DNA from: Paramacrobiotus metropolitanus
Lineage: Eukaryota > Tardigrada > Eutardigrada > Parachela > Macrobiotidae
Assembly (NCBI RefSeq): GCF_019649055.1
Contig: NW_026570257.1
Location: 992,001 to 1,056,000, forward strand
DNA: 64,000 bases
Direction: 5' to 3'
The translations under genes and the position numbers were made by a program. The stretch's first letter is position 1. The number at the start of each line of letters is the position of its first letter. Below, piece after piece: positions 54,917 through 64,000 of the stretch. The notes beneath the pieces are model-generated. The model was not told the DNA's origin. It saw only the letters and a program-made list of their open reading frames with translations, and ran no database searches.

Positions 54917-57900
54917 CTATTTTTCGGTTTCGGTCTCTTTTTCTTGTGCAGGATGCTTTCCGTGTAAACCGTGGAGCGCTTTGAGGATAATAGGCACATA
55001 TACAGTTGTGGTCTCCTCCATATTGTCGCTGTTGGTCGTATCAGACTCGGGAGCTTCCGTGGTCTCTTCCCCATCAGAACTGCCAGCCTCTGTGGTACCG
55101 TCCGTGTCACTTTGATCGTCCGCATCGGTAGTTTGTTCTTCGCTATCGGCATCGGATACTACTGTACCGGTGTGGTGATGTTCCTGGTGGTGATGATCAG
55201 GCTTATCTTTGGAGAGCCGACCGGATAGTTCCGACAGCGTAATAGAGTTTAAAACAAAATTTGTGTCACGTTTGAACATCCATATGTTCGGGTCGCTATT
55301 GTCTTCGGTCGTCCACCAACCCGAAGGTGAAGTGGTTGGCTCTCCGTCGGTTGTGGAGTCGGTGACTGTGGCGCCATCTGTGGACACTTCTTCAGTTGTA
55401 GCAGTAGGTTCGGTTATTAAGGTCGACTCGCTGTACTGATTCTCTGCGTCGTCCGTCGACGACGATACACCTTCCGGCGTGGTAGTAAGTTCGGTAGACT
55501 CTGTCTGTTCTGTGGCGTCGGTAGGCATTTCGTCATTGGCTGGCGCATCAGTGGACTCTGATGCCTCAGTGCTGGCTTCCGTTACGGAATCTTCCCCATA
55601 CGTATTATCTTCCCCATCAGAACCGCCAGCCTCGGTGGTAGTCTCTGTTTCGTTCTGATCATCCGCAGCGGTGGTTTGCTCTTTGTCATCTCCATCGGAA
55701 ACTACTGTACCCGTGTGATGATGTTCGTGGAGATGGTGATCTGGCTTCGTTTCACTTTGATCATCCGCAACGGTAGTCTGTTCCTCGTCATCTGCATCGG
55801 AAACCACTGTATTGGTATGGTGATGTCCCTGGTGATGGGGGCGGTCCGGCTCATCCTTGGATAGCCGACCGGACAGTTCCGACAGTGTCATGGAGTTGAG
55901 AACGAAGCGTGTGTCGCGTTTCTCTCGATCCTCCAGGACAGTGTGGTACCAAGGGGGAGTAGTTGGCTCTCTGTCGGTCACCGGTTCCACAGAGGCTTCG
56001 GTTGTGACTTCGGTGTTCTCGGTATCGTCCGTGGACGCTTCTGGAGTTGTGGTAGGAGGTTCGGTTATTAAGGTGGACTCGCTGTCTTGAGAATTCGTTG
56101 TATCATCCGTTGATGATGATATGCCTTCCGGTACACCATCAGCCTGGTGTAATTCAATGGTACCCTCGGTGTTCTCGGTCTGATCTGTGGTATCGGCTGG
56201 CGTGTTGTTATTGGCGGGCGCTTCAGTGTTTCCCTCAGTCGTTGTCTCCTCTTCCGGTGTACTTGTGTCCGACGACGAGTCAGACGCTACCGTGGTTACA
56301 GGTTCGCCGGTTACCACGGAGATATCGGTATTTTCTTGTGTTGATTCAGATCCGCTTTGTGCTTCTGTTGTTGCCGATTCCGAGTCGGTTGCCGGTGGCT
56401 CGGTGGTTTGTGCATCCTCAGTATCCGCTGGTGTGTCGGTAACGGTTTCTCCTAGTGTGTCATCGGTGCTGTCTGTTGTCTCGTCAGTGACATCCGCGGT
56501 TTGGGTCGTCTGCACAATGTCCTCCGTGGTTGTGGTAACATCGGTATCATCGGTAGGAATATCGGTAGCAACCGTTGTATCCTCTACATTTACCGTAGCA
56601 ACATCAGCTTCCATGGTCGTTGGCTCGCTTTCCGGGGTAGTAGCAACTTCTGTAGTCACGTCACCGCTTTCTGCTGTTGATGGTTCTGACGTTGCATCTT
56701 CGCTAGTTGTTATTTCGGTCGTAACTTCTGTGGTGATGTCATCGGTAACAGGTTGTTCTGTCGGTTTTTCAGTGGATTGCTTTAGAATGGCGTGCAGCGT
56801 GGTTTCGCTGGGTGGTCGTTCCGTAGTAATGCCAATCTGCTCGCAACGCTGTTCCTGTGACCACTTGCAGTAGCCGTTCTCGTAACCACAGGGTTCCACT
56901 TCACAGTGAATATACACTTGCGCGTTGCCGGCGTGAGGAAACTGGAATTCATCCATGGTGAAGCTCTGACGGATGTAGCGTTCGCTGGTCTCCAAGGTCA
57001 TTTCCACGGATGGATCAACGTAGCACCTGCCGAATAAAAATCGTATGAACAGTGAACATACGTACATTAAAAGTATAGTATTGTACCCGTTAGAAATGAT
57101 GACGTGTTGATTATCGTCTGATGCATTGTTAGTCGGCGTTGCCCAACACTTCTCCACGGACAGGGGCCATTGTCCGTCTGCTGTAGTGTCCAGTGTGATG
57201 TCAAAAGCGTATCCACCGCCAAGCGATGTTGTCGGTTGAACATCCATTCTGTGCAAGATAAGTTGACAATTTCCAAATTATCCTTTATAAAAATTTTCTA
57301 TCGAACCATTACTCTAAAACTTTTCAATGAACAACAAGAAAAAATAAAAAAGCTGACAGATGAAGTGACCTTTAGCGAATCCTAGCTAATAATGATTTCC
57401 TACAGGTCTGCTCTAATAAAAAAGCAGCGGATAAATCATTTTTTAACTACACACGTATAGAAAAACAACAAAACTAATTACACTAGAAGAAGTAACGAGA
57501 TAAAAACCTTCGCTTACTTGACACGAACTTGTCCATCTCCTTGTTGGATCGGGTATGCCGGCGCCGGTGTCTGAAACTGCTGGCTGAGATCGCCCAGCTG
57601 ATTTAGCCGACATTCAACCGGGATCTCTTTTCCACCAGCTACCTTGACTGACCGACCAGCCGCCTTACGATTATCGGCTTCCTTCTTGGTGACCACAATT
57701 TTATTTTGTATCACCATCAACTTCGTCCCTCGGGGATGATTAATAGTGGTTCCGCATTGGTTCAGCGGAACATCGAAATGCACGGTCCCGGCATGCAGTC
57801 GTCCCTCACACCGTTCCTCCAGACTTCCATTCAGGCGAAACGCCAGATTCGTCGTCACACCGACATTGCGCAGACGCACCTTGAGATTCTTGTAGTCACA

Positions 57901-58746
57901 GGAGATCTGCGAGCCGGACAGCGGCGCCACGCCCGCTCCCACCGGCGCAAACGGCACCATCGGGCAATCCGGTAAGGTGAATTTGGAAAGGGATACACCT
58001 TTCTGGGGAAAGTCCCCGCACGTCGCTCCGTGATGGGTCCCACATTCCCAGGTATCCCCTTCGACCAGCGGGTTCTCGTATGCTCCATTCTGCCTCCAGA
58101 TGGGTGCTCGCCGCATAATATCCAACATGGCACAATCACAGACGAAAGCCTTACCGCGAAGATTGAAGCACTGTAGCGCCCTCAGGGTGACAACGGAGCG
58201 GGATAAGTTGACACGCCCACCGATATCCAGAGACAAACTCTCCAATGCGGTGGCGCCGTTGAAAAAGTCGCTGGTCAGGTGGCTACCATCGTGGGCGGCG
58301 GTTAGATTGAGGATCTTCAGGTTCGGCATAAATCTCCAGATATTCTTATCAATCTCGAACAAACTGAGGGTGTTAATGACAAGCTTGTGGATCAAAGAGG
58401 CGGAGTTGCCCAGTGACTGCTCGCTGATCAGTAGGTCGGGTAAAGGTTTCTCACTGCTCACTTCCAGGGAGAGCGGGACTTTGGAGCCGGTGAGGTAGTA
58501 GCTGTCTAGGGCGGAGCGCAGTTCCGTGGGTTGCACGTGGTGGCAGTGTAGGTGGACTTGTTGACCTCCATCACAGCGGAAGAAACGGCAACGGTGGGAG
58601 TTGTATTCAGCGAAGGCGGTATCCGGGTGATTGCATTGCGACGGACGGGAATCTTCGTGTTCGGCCTTCCTGGGAGAGGGACGCGCCAAAGATGATTGGG
58701 CAATAAGAAACACGAGGAGAATGACGGGGACAAGCATTTTCATCAT
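54917..58746 (-). CDS. Large secreted LRR-ZP protein with acidic Ser/Thr/His-rich tail
   Basis: Exons 58746-57518, 57248-57087 and 57026-54917 join through two phase-2 introns to about 1,166 residues. Order: signal peptide (VPVILLVFLIAQSSLA); Cys motif CRFFRCDGGQQVHLHC, like half a chitin-binding domain; LRR-like repeats (FMPNLKILNLTAA, ALESLSLDIG) with an LRRCT-like cap (FVCDCAMLDIMRR...WECGTHHGATC); ZP-N with four Cys (ISCDYKNLKV, RCEGRLHAG, NQCGTT, IPVECRL); ZP-C on exons 2-3 (VEKCWATPT, GRCYVDPSVEMTL, FQFPHAGNAQVYIHCEVEPC). A ~640-residue Thr/Glu/Asp mucin-like tail follows with repeated LNSxTLSELSGRLSKD and HHHTGTVVSDxD units. No transmembrane anchor is visible; KRDT sites could be cleaved. 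Expected to polymerise in extracellular matrix, as ZP proteins do. The gene at 59347 is its tandem paralog with the same exon 2 length (162 nt). Confidence 0.87.
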
Positions 58747-58806
58747 TTACATTAGCGGACGATCGAAAACGACGGTGGAAGTGTATGACATTGATGCTTA
58801 CATTTG

Positions 58807-58814
58807 TTTATATA
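58807..58814 (-). promoter_or_regulatory. TATA box of LRR-ZP gene A
   Basis: On the minus strand TATATAAA lies about 60 bp before the start codon at 58746. Confidence 0.5.
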
Positions 58815-59271
58815 TGATACAAAACGGGTATGGGTTGTGTTCAACCGTGTTGTTGATAATATATGCGCTACGGTGTATGGATGTAGTCATGGGGGAGAAA
58901 ATGTTTATTGTTTGTTGAATGGAAGTTTTATTGCTGGTCCGCACGCATGCGTTTGTGTTCCAACGAGATGTTCAGTAATAGTTAATTAGCATGCCTGAGT
59001 CAGCTTTAGCGTATTATGGACTTTTAACGGTTTGTTGCTGGCATTCTGCAATATTGCACAATGGCGAATTATTTTGCGACACAGCCCTTCGTGCATTTGA
59101 ATGACCTTGGTTTTCTATACGTAATTGTATCATTATTTGTAATTTATGCGCTGAAACATAAGCGTAATGTCAGTATCAAATTAATATGCAACGTACTGCT
59201 GTTGCATGCCTTGCCGGCTTTCGCCTTTGATTGAGTAAAACTTGTAGAAGTATGTAAAAAAACAAAAGATT
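58815..59271. other. Spacer between the tandem LRR-ZP genes
   Basis: The upstream region of gene A, meeting the 3' end of gene B. No coding signal or repeat was recognised. Confidence 0.4.
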
Positions 59272-59277
59272 TTTATT
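59272..59277 (-). terminator. Poly(A) signal AATAAA of LRR-ZP gene B
   Basis: TTTATT on the plus strand reads AATAAA in the gene's sense, about 70 bp after the inferred stop at 59347. This supports the terminal exon chosen for gene B. Confidence 0.55.
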
Positions 59278-59346
59278 CAACAACAGAGCGCGTAATAAAA
59301 CTTTCCGTTTTTCATAACCAGGAAGGCATATACCGCAGAACATCCA

Positions 59347-61933
59347 TTATCGGCGCTTGGTTGTCACTGATCCAGGAATTATGTGGCCCACCAAACGATG
59401 CTTAGTAGCGAGATAAGGTCGAACATAGGGATCTACAACAATACAGTACGTCGGTTATCTTGAGCGGCGTAGTTGGCAAGTTTACAACATACGCGGAAAA
59501 TATTAAAAATGACTGTTACTGTTATCGTCATTTAAGCCTTCTTTGGCAAAATGGTCAGTGCCGCGATTTAATATTACGTATACTAAATTTCAGAATAAAT
59601 TTATTTAGTATTCAATCGATAAAATCTGAGTAATTTAGGCAGTTCTTCGGTATTAAGTAAGGGACATGTACTCCCAATAAGCAAAACAAAAACTTTCCAC
59701 TCTTACCTGGCCGAAAACGATGACCACGCCCAAGCAGTTCCCACTGATCTACGGCAGTATCTTCGGTACGTGGTACGGGTTCAAGCGTTGGAACAGTGAG
59801 TAGTTCAGCAGGTTGGTCTTTGCCTGTGGAATCGTTAAGATGCTCGACGGTCGCGGTGGGTTCTGTAAGCTTTTCTGTTGTCGTGGGATCGGTCTGGTGC
59901 TCAGTTGATGTATATTCTAGTACGGTAGTAGTTTCTATGGTAGTCAATACGGTAAAGGTCGCTGGTTCGCTGGTGGTGGTGGTTGCGACGGTGGATGGTG
60001 CGATGGGCGTGGTATGCAGCGCAGCACAGCGTTCTTCCTGGGTTAACTTGCAGTAGCCGTTGCCCTTCTGGCAGGGTTCCACCTCGCAGTGGATGAACAC
60101 CTGGGCGTTTAGGGTTGAAGAAAACTGGAATTCATCCAGTGTGTAGGTTTGACGGATGTACTGGTCGCCGGATTGGGATTCCATGTGGACAGTCGGATCC
60201 ACGAAACAGCTAAAACAGCCAGAACGCGGCATTATTGGGCAGATGATTCGGTTGTCAAGGTTTTGGTGAAGTAAAGGTTATCTTTTTATGGGGCAGAAGA
60301 CAATAAATATGACAGTATAGAGCGCTCACCCGCTTTTAATAATATCGTAGCGAAGGGCATCAGATGGGTTATTAGTGGGTGTGGCCCAACAGTCTTCTAC
60401 GGACATGGACCAGTTGCCGGCAGCCGTCGTGTCCAGCGTAAGGTCAAAAGCAAATCCACCCCAGATTGATGTTGAAGGCAGAACATCCATTCTGTACAAA
60501 AAATTACGTTATGAACAGTAGCATATCGAATACTGGCTTGTGAAATGCGTGTATAATAATAGTTACTAATTAGAAACTCTTTCGACACTAAATGATTATT
60601 CTGTGGAGTTTGAGGTTTTCTTATTCCATAATCGAATTTTCTACGAAATACACTTCACCATACAAAATTTCACCACCCACTTGATTCTCACACGACCGTC
60701 CCAATGTTGTTTGGGATAAATCTGGTACGGAGCTTGGAACTGCTGCGACAAATCACCATACTGATTCAACCGGCATTCAATGGGCACTACTTTCCCGGAT
60801 ACCGTCTGTGCGCTGGGGTTCGTTATCACCGTCCCGCTTGTCTTGCGCGTTATCACCACCTTATTTTGATACAACACTGACTTGGCCTGACGGTTGATAG
60901 TCACATTGGTTCCGCATTCCGATGCCGGTACGTCGAAATGGATGACCCCGGCTTTAAGTGTGCCTCCGCAACGCGGATCAGCGTCACCGTTTAACCGGAA
61001 ACTCAGATGATTCACAATTCCCATATTACGTAGCTTAATACGCAAATTCTCGTAATCACAGGAGACTTGCGATCCGGCCAGCGGTGCCGCCCCAAGGATG
61101 GTGGATACGAAGGGAATATGCGGACAATCGGGGAAGTTGAAGTTGTTCAACGCTTTACCGTTATGGGAGGGAATCGTGGCGCCGCACTTCGCGCCGGTAT
61201 GGGTTCCGCACTGCCAGATATCGTCGTCCAGCAGCGGATTCTCGTAGTCAGTGGTCATTCTCCAAGCCGGCGACCGGCGCATAAATTCCATCATATGACA
61301 ATCACAAACAAAGCGGGTCCCTCGCAGATTAAAACACTGCAGGGATTTCAGATCGATGACCTGGCTGGTGAAATTATAATCCCGCGCTGCGCCGAGATCC
61401 AGGTGCAGGCTTTCCAGGGCGTCCGCGCCGGCGAAAAACGTCGGCGGGGGATTTCCATTCGTATCTTGCACCGTAATCTCCACAATTTTCAGGTTCGGCA
61501 TGGTGGACCAGAATGTGCTGCCGGATGAAATAGAAGTAAGAAAGTGGGTGTCGATGGACATGCGGTGAATGAGTGCCGCGGAGAGTCCGAGGAGACCACT
61601 GTTGACCGTAAACGGTTCGTTCCGGCCGTTGTTGTATAACCGGCCATACAGTTGCAGGTGCAACAGCGGCTGTGTTCCCCCCGGCTGCGTGGCTCGCCGG
61701 TAATAGTTAGCCAGGACATCACGGACGTGATTATTCATGCTGTTGCCATCGGTGACCCCTGCGTTTCGGCACTCCAGGCGCAGTTGTTGACCGCCATCAC
61801 AGCTGTAAAATTTGCAGTATGCGGTGTTGAATTCGGCGAAACCGGTAGTTTCGTGGTTGCAGTTGGGTTTGAAATTTTTGGTGTCGGCCAGCGCCGCTGC
61901 CACAATCGTCAGAGCGAGTACGAGTTTCAGCAT
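59347..61933 (-). CDS. Secreted LRR-ZP protein with short Thr-rich tail
   Basis: Exons 61933-60681, 60491-60330, 60209-59707 and a predicted last exon 59432-59347. The start at 61933 (MLKLVLALTIVAAALA signal peptide) is preferred over an in-frame ATG further upstream. Domains follow gene A: CKFYSCDGGQQLRLEC; LRR-like region (MPNLKIVEITVQ, ALESLHLDLG) and cap (FVCDCHMMEFMRRSP, WQCGTHTGAKC); ZP-N (VSCDYENLRIKLR, SECGTNVTI, VPIECRL); ZP-C (VEDCWATPT, GCFVDPTVHM, FQFSSTLNAQVFIHCEVEPC). The tail is much shorter, about 130 residues, Thr/Pro/Glu-rich. A clean donor (CCAG|GTAAGA) and acceptor (TTGTAG) place the final exon, ending VTTKRR. If unspliced, the frame would run to about 59612 with no other support. 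No membrane anchor is visible. Confidence 0.87.
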
Positions 61934-61989
61934 TATGGAATTTGATTTTTGTAAAATATCATTCGCATGCAAAAACACCCGGCGCGACC

Positions 61990-61997
61990 ATATATAA
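61990..61997 (-). promoter_or_regulatory. TATA box of LRR-ZP gene B
   Basis: TTATATAT on the minus strand lies about 57 bp before the chosen ATG at 61933, which also argues for that start over the further upstream one. Confidence 0.5.
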
Positions 61998-63680
61998 GTC
62001 GGAAATAGACTGCGAGTTAAATGGAATGTGATTATTATGATAATTTCGCTACCGTTCTGACTTTTATATCCAATTGTGCTGTTATCGGTCTAACAGATAA
62101 TGTGCCACGTTGTGCCATTCTACTTACTTTCGGTCGACTCTTTAAACGATTAATCGTATGGTGATTGTTCAACGTCTTTCGGCGTTCGCCGGCAACGGAT
62201 AACATGAAATAACCTTGCCCGACGCATCCGCTGTTTTGTGTGATTCACAAAGAACGATAACAACAGCTATCAAATACTGCGCCTCTTACTGAAATGTGTC
62301 TTTGTTGTACGAAGAATGGTCAGTCCAATATTTAAGGGGATCCCTATGAGATGAAAGTGGGTCTGGGAAAACATGAATAAGTTTGAAACAGTTGAAAGAT
62401 CACTGTTGCCATTGTTCTGTCTGCATGCGCAAAGGGTTTGGCTATACAATGGTGTGCTGCGATCTTGTCTACGCTCTCTCTAGACAGGGCTATTCAAGAA
62501 ACAAAGAAAAAACTTTGGAATCAAAAGTTGAATGAGAAAGTTTTCTCGAATTAGATGCAATACACATCACTGGATGTGTTTTAGCCTGAAAAGCTTATAT
62601 TCTCCAACATGCTAATAAAAAATGTTGTTAACTTACAAAACAATTGAGAAAAACACTTTTCAAAAAGTGTTTTTTGGAGTTTATTCAAACATGCTTTGTT
62701 GGACTATAGCGGAGTGTCGGTATATAAGCTTTCTAGAAAATAACACATTATCTGATGCCCTTTTGGAAAGTGTAGCAAGTTTTACAATGAAGTTATTGAT
62801 TTTTAAAGCCCTTTAACTAGTTTTTGAAAAACGGCAGCTGAATGGAGGGCTTGTTGACTGACCGGCAGCAATGTGTGCCAGAGCCGGCTACCCATGCCCG
62901 CGCTTTGCAGAAAGAGATCAGACAGGACATAGCTTGAGAGGGAAGAATGGGTATGCTCCGGCCACAGGACAGCATCAGGTGTTCTGTCTGAGATCTTCTG
63001 TGGCATATCTGCCATGAGGCTGGCCATGGCTAGCCGATAACATCACTGCATTTATTGCGCCGCTGTTGACCCAGCCTTGTTTTTTTACTTATAACTTGTG
63101 ATCACAGTGTACTGTGCCGTATCGGGGCACACTCTCTGGAAGCCCGAAAAATTTCCTACAGGCTGATGTAAAGTTCAAAACATATTTAAACGAAAAGTCA
63201 TCTCATAGTGGTCGCCTTAAAACAGCACCGACTGCTGTTATTATTGGACGAGAACTACGAGTTAGGGTAATTCAGATTTCAGAGTAGAAGTAAAACACTA
63301 CGAGTAGAATTTCTCATTTTTGTGCCAGTTTGATTTTTTATAAGTGGTTGGTCAAGACTCAAACAAAAAGGTGATTGAATCCACTGAAAATAATAATATT
63401 TGTTATAATTATTATTGCCTTTTAAAACACGTGCAAGTAGCACTGTTACACCGTAAACAGTGATAAATTAAGATAAATAAAATTTAGCACTATGCGCTAT
63501 ACATAGACCATTCAAGCGTCAAAAAATTGTGCTAGAACGCAGCTGTTCCTTAAAATGACTGGAAGAAACCCATTTGAAGGTGGTCGATGTGACGCTTGTA
63601 GAACGCCATAATAATCGCTTGATGAAATCTGTACAGAATTCGGATTTTAAAGGTTTGATCTTGCGGCCACTATTTTTCCA
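61998..63680. other. Intergenic, with a GC-richer patch and a hairpin
   Basis: No gene is supported. A hairpin lies at 62649-62674. A patch at about 62820-63060 is clearly richer in GC than its AT-rich surroundings and holds a 74-codon minus frame (62803-63027) of unknown type, without a signal peptide or recognised domain. Confidence 0.4.
62649..62674. repeat. Short perfect inverted repeat (hairpin)
   Basis: AAAAACACTTTT, two bases, then AAAAGTGTTTTT. Arms of up to 12 bp; could be part of a small inverted-repeat element or chance in AT-rich DNA. Confidence 0.6.
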
Positions 63681-64000
63681 TCATATTCCGCTCGGTGTTC
63701 TCCATAGCGAAAGAAACATATTGATCTCGTCCTTCCGCCGCATCAGATGTTCAAGAATCCGACTGATTTCAGCAAAATCTGGTCGATCTTCTGGTTTAAA
63801 ATTCCAGCATTCCTTCGCAACAGAACGTCTGAAAGTATAATACGGTACACGGTATCGTGCTTCAAAGTTCAACGTAATCGCAAAAATAATATTGCTGTTT
63901 ATAGTATAACCTTTGTCTTTCAATATTTCATAAAAAATTGAATTAAACAGGCACTACTTACACTGGATGCGGACAAATAGCTGGTAATTCCAGTCTGTGA
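63681..64000 (-). CDS. Protein tyrosine kinase, last two exons (partial at right edge)
   Basis: The minus-strand exon at the window edge (64000-63962) encodes RLELPAICPHPV, the segment before the last kinase helices. It is spliced in phase 2 (donor GT|GTAAGT, acceptor TTTCAG) to 63828-63681. That exon encodes RSVAKECWNFKPEDRPDFAEISRIL, given here only as the key motif CWNFKPEDRPDF, the tyrosine-kinase subdomain XI signature (CWxxxPxxRPxF). A tail of about 25 residues then ends in TGA. This is the C-terminus of a receptor-type or cytoplasmic tyrosine kinase; the rest of the gene lies beyond position 64000. A short tail after the kinase domain is normal for the family. Confidence 0.82.

Noticed and set aside
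54971-55439. Hydrophobic plus-strand frames opposite the ZP tail, resembling membrane segments
   Set aside because: They arise from the complement of His/Asp/Glu codons and have no independent support.
56187-56873. A 228-codon plus-strand frame opposite the tail of LRR-ZP gene A
   Set aside because: It is the antisense shadow of Thr/Glu/Asp codon repeats, giving Val/Ser low-complexity protein with no start context, splice sites or domain.

Overview
This is eukaryotic, intron-containing DNA from a small ecdysozoan animal, most likely a tardigrade. That reading rests on compact genes with mostly short GT-AG introns, a cluster of lineage-expanded orphan rhodopsin-like GPCRs, type-2 chitin-binding modules and ZP-domain matrix proteins. 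The tardigrade assignment is inference from gene content, not a database result. Exon joins were worked out by hand from splice consensus, reading phase and alignment between paralogs inside the window.

Layout. 1-26.7 kb: a partial GPCR on the left edge (-), a two-domain Kazal inhibitor (-), a GPCR pseudogene (+), intact GPCRs at 6.3 (+), 8.7-10.8 (-), 20.7-22.0 (-) and 25.0 kb (+), a single-exon divergent GPCR at 15.0 kb (+), and a five-exon secreted protein with three chitin-binding modules at 17.7 kb (+). 27-31 kb: a small secreted, possibly GPI-anchored His/Asp-rich protein, a GPCR relic left by a segmental duplication, and a secreted protein with a dynein-light-chain-like domain. 31.7-37.8 kb: a transposon-rich stretch with a tRNA-derived SINE, two other repeat families, a LINE relic and a dead hAT transposon with perfect 20-bp inverted repeats. 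38-46 kb: more GPCRs, one carrying two disabling lesions, and a small Cys-rich secreted peptide. 46.3-49.7 kb: a DIRS-type tyrosine-recombinase retrotransposon with three open overlapping reading frames. 50-54 kb: two more GPCRs of a second family. 54.9-61.9 kb: a tandem pair of large secreted proteins joining a chitin-binding-like Cys motif, LRR-like repeats, a ZP domain and a Ser/Thr-rich tail. 63.7 kb to the edge: the last two exons of a protein tyrosine kinase.

How the genes relate. The GPCRs fall into three groups: (1) receptors with PWGACG-like extracellular loop 2 and an intron exactly before helix 8, where a Pro-x-x-Tyr-Leu motif replaces NPxxY; a three-exon subgroup adds an intron at loop 2 and has an invariant 378-nt middle exon; (2) two-exon receptors with a phase-1 intron in loop 3 and a SWINPxLCF TM7; (3) the lone intronless receptor. 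Decayed and intact copies side by side indicate ongoing birth-and-death evolution, plausibly chemosensory or peptide receptors (inference). The ZP pair and the chitin-binding protein look like cuticle, eggshell or gut extracellular-matrix components.

Most notable items: the LRR+ZP fusion proteins, the chitin-binding precursor with a basic processing site after each module, the apparently intact DIRS-type element, the secreted LC8-like protein, and a new tRNA-derived SINE with a shared tail.
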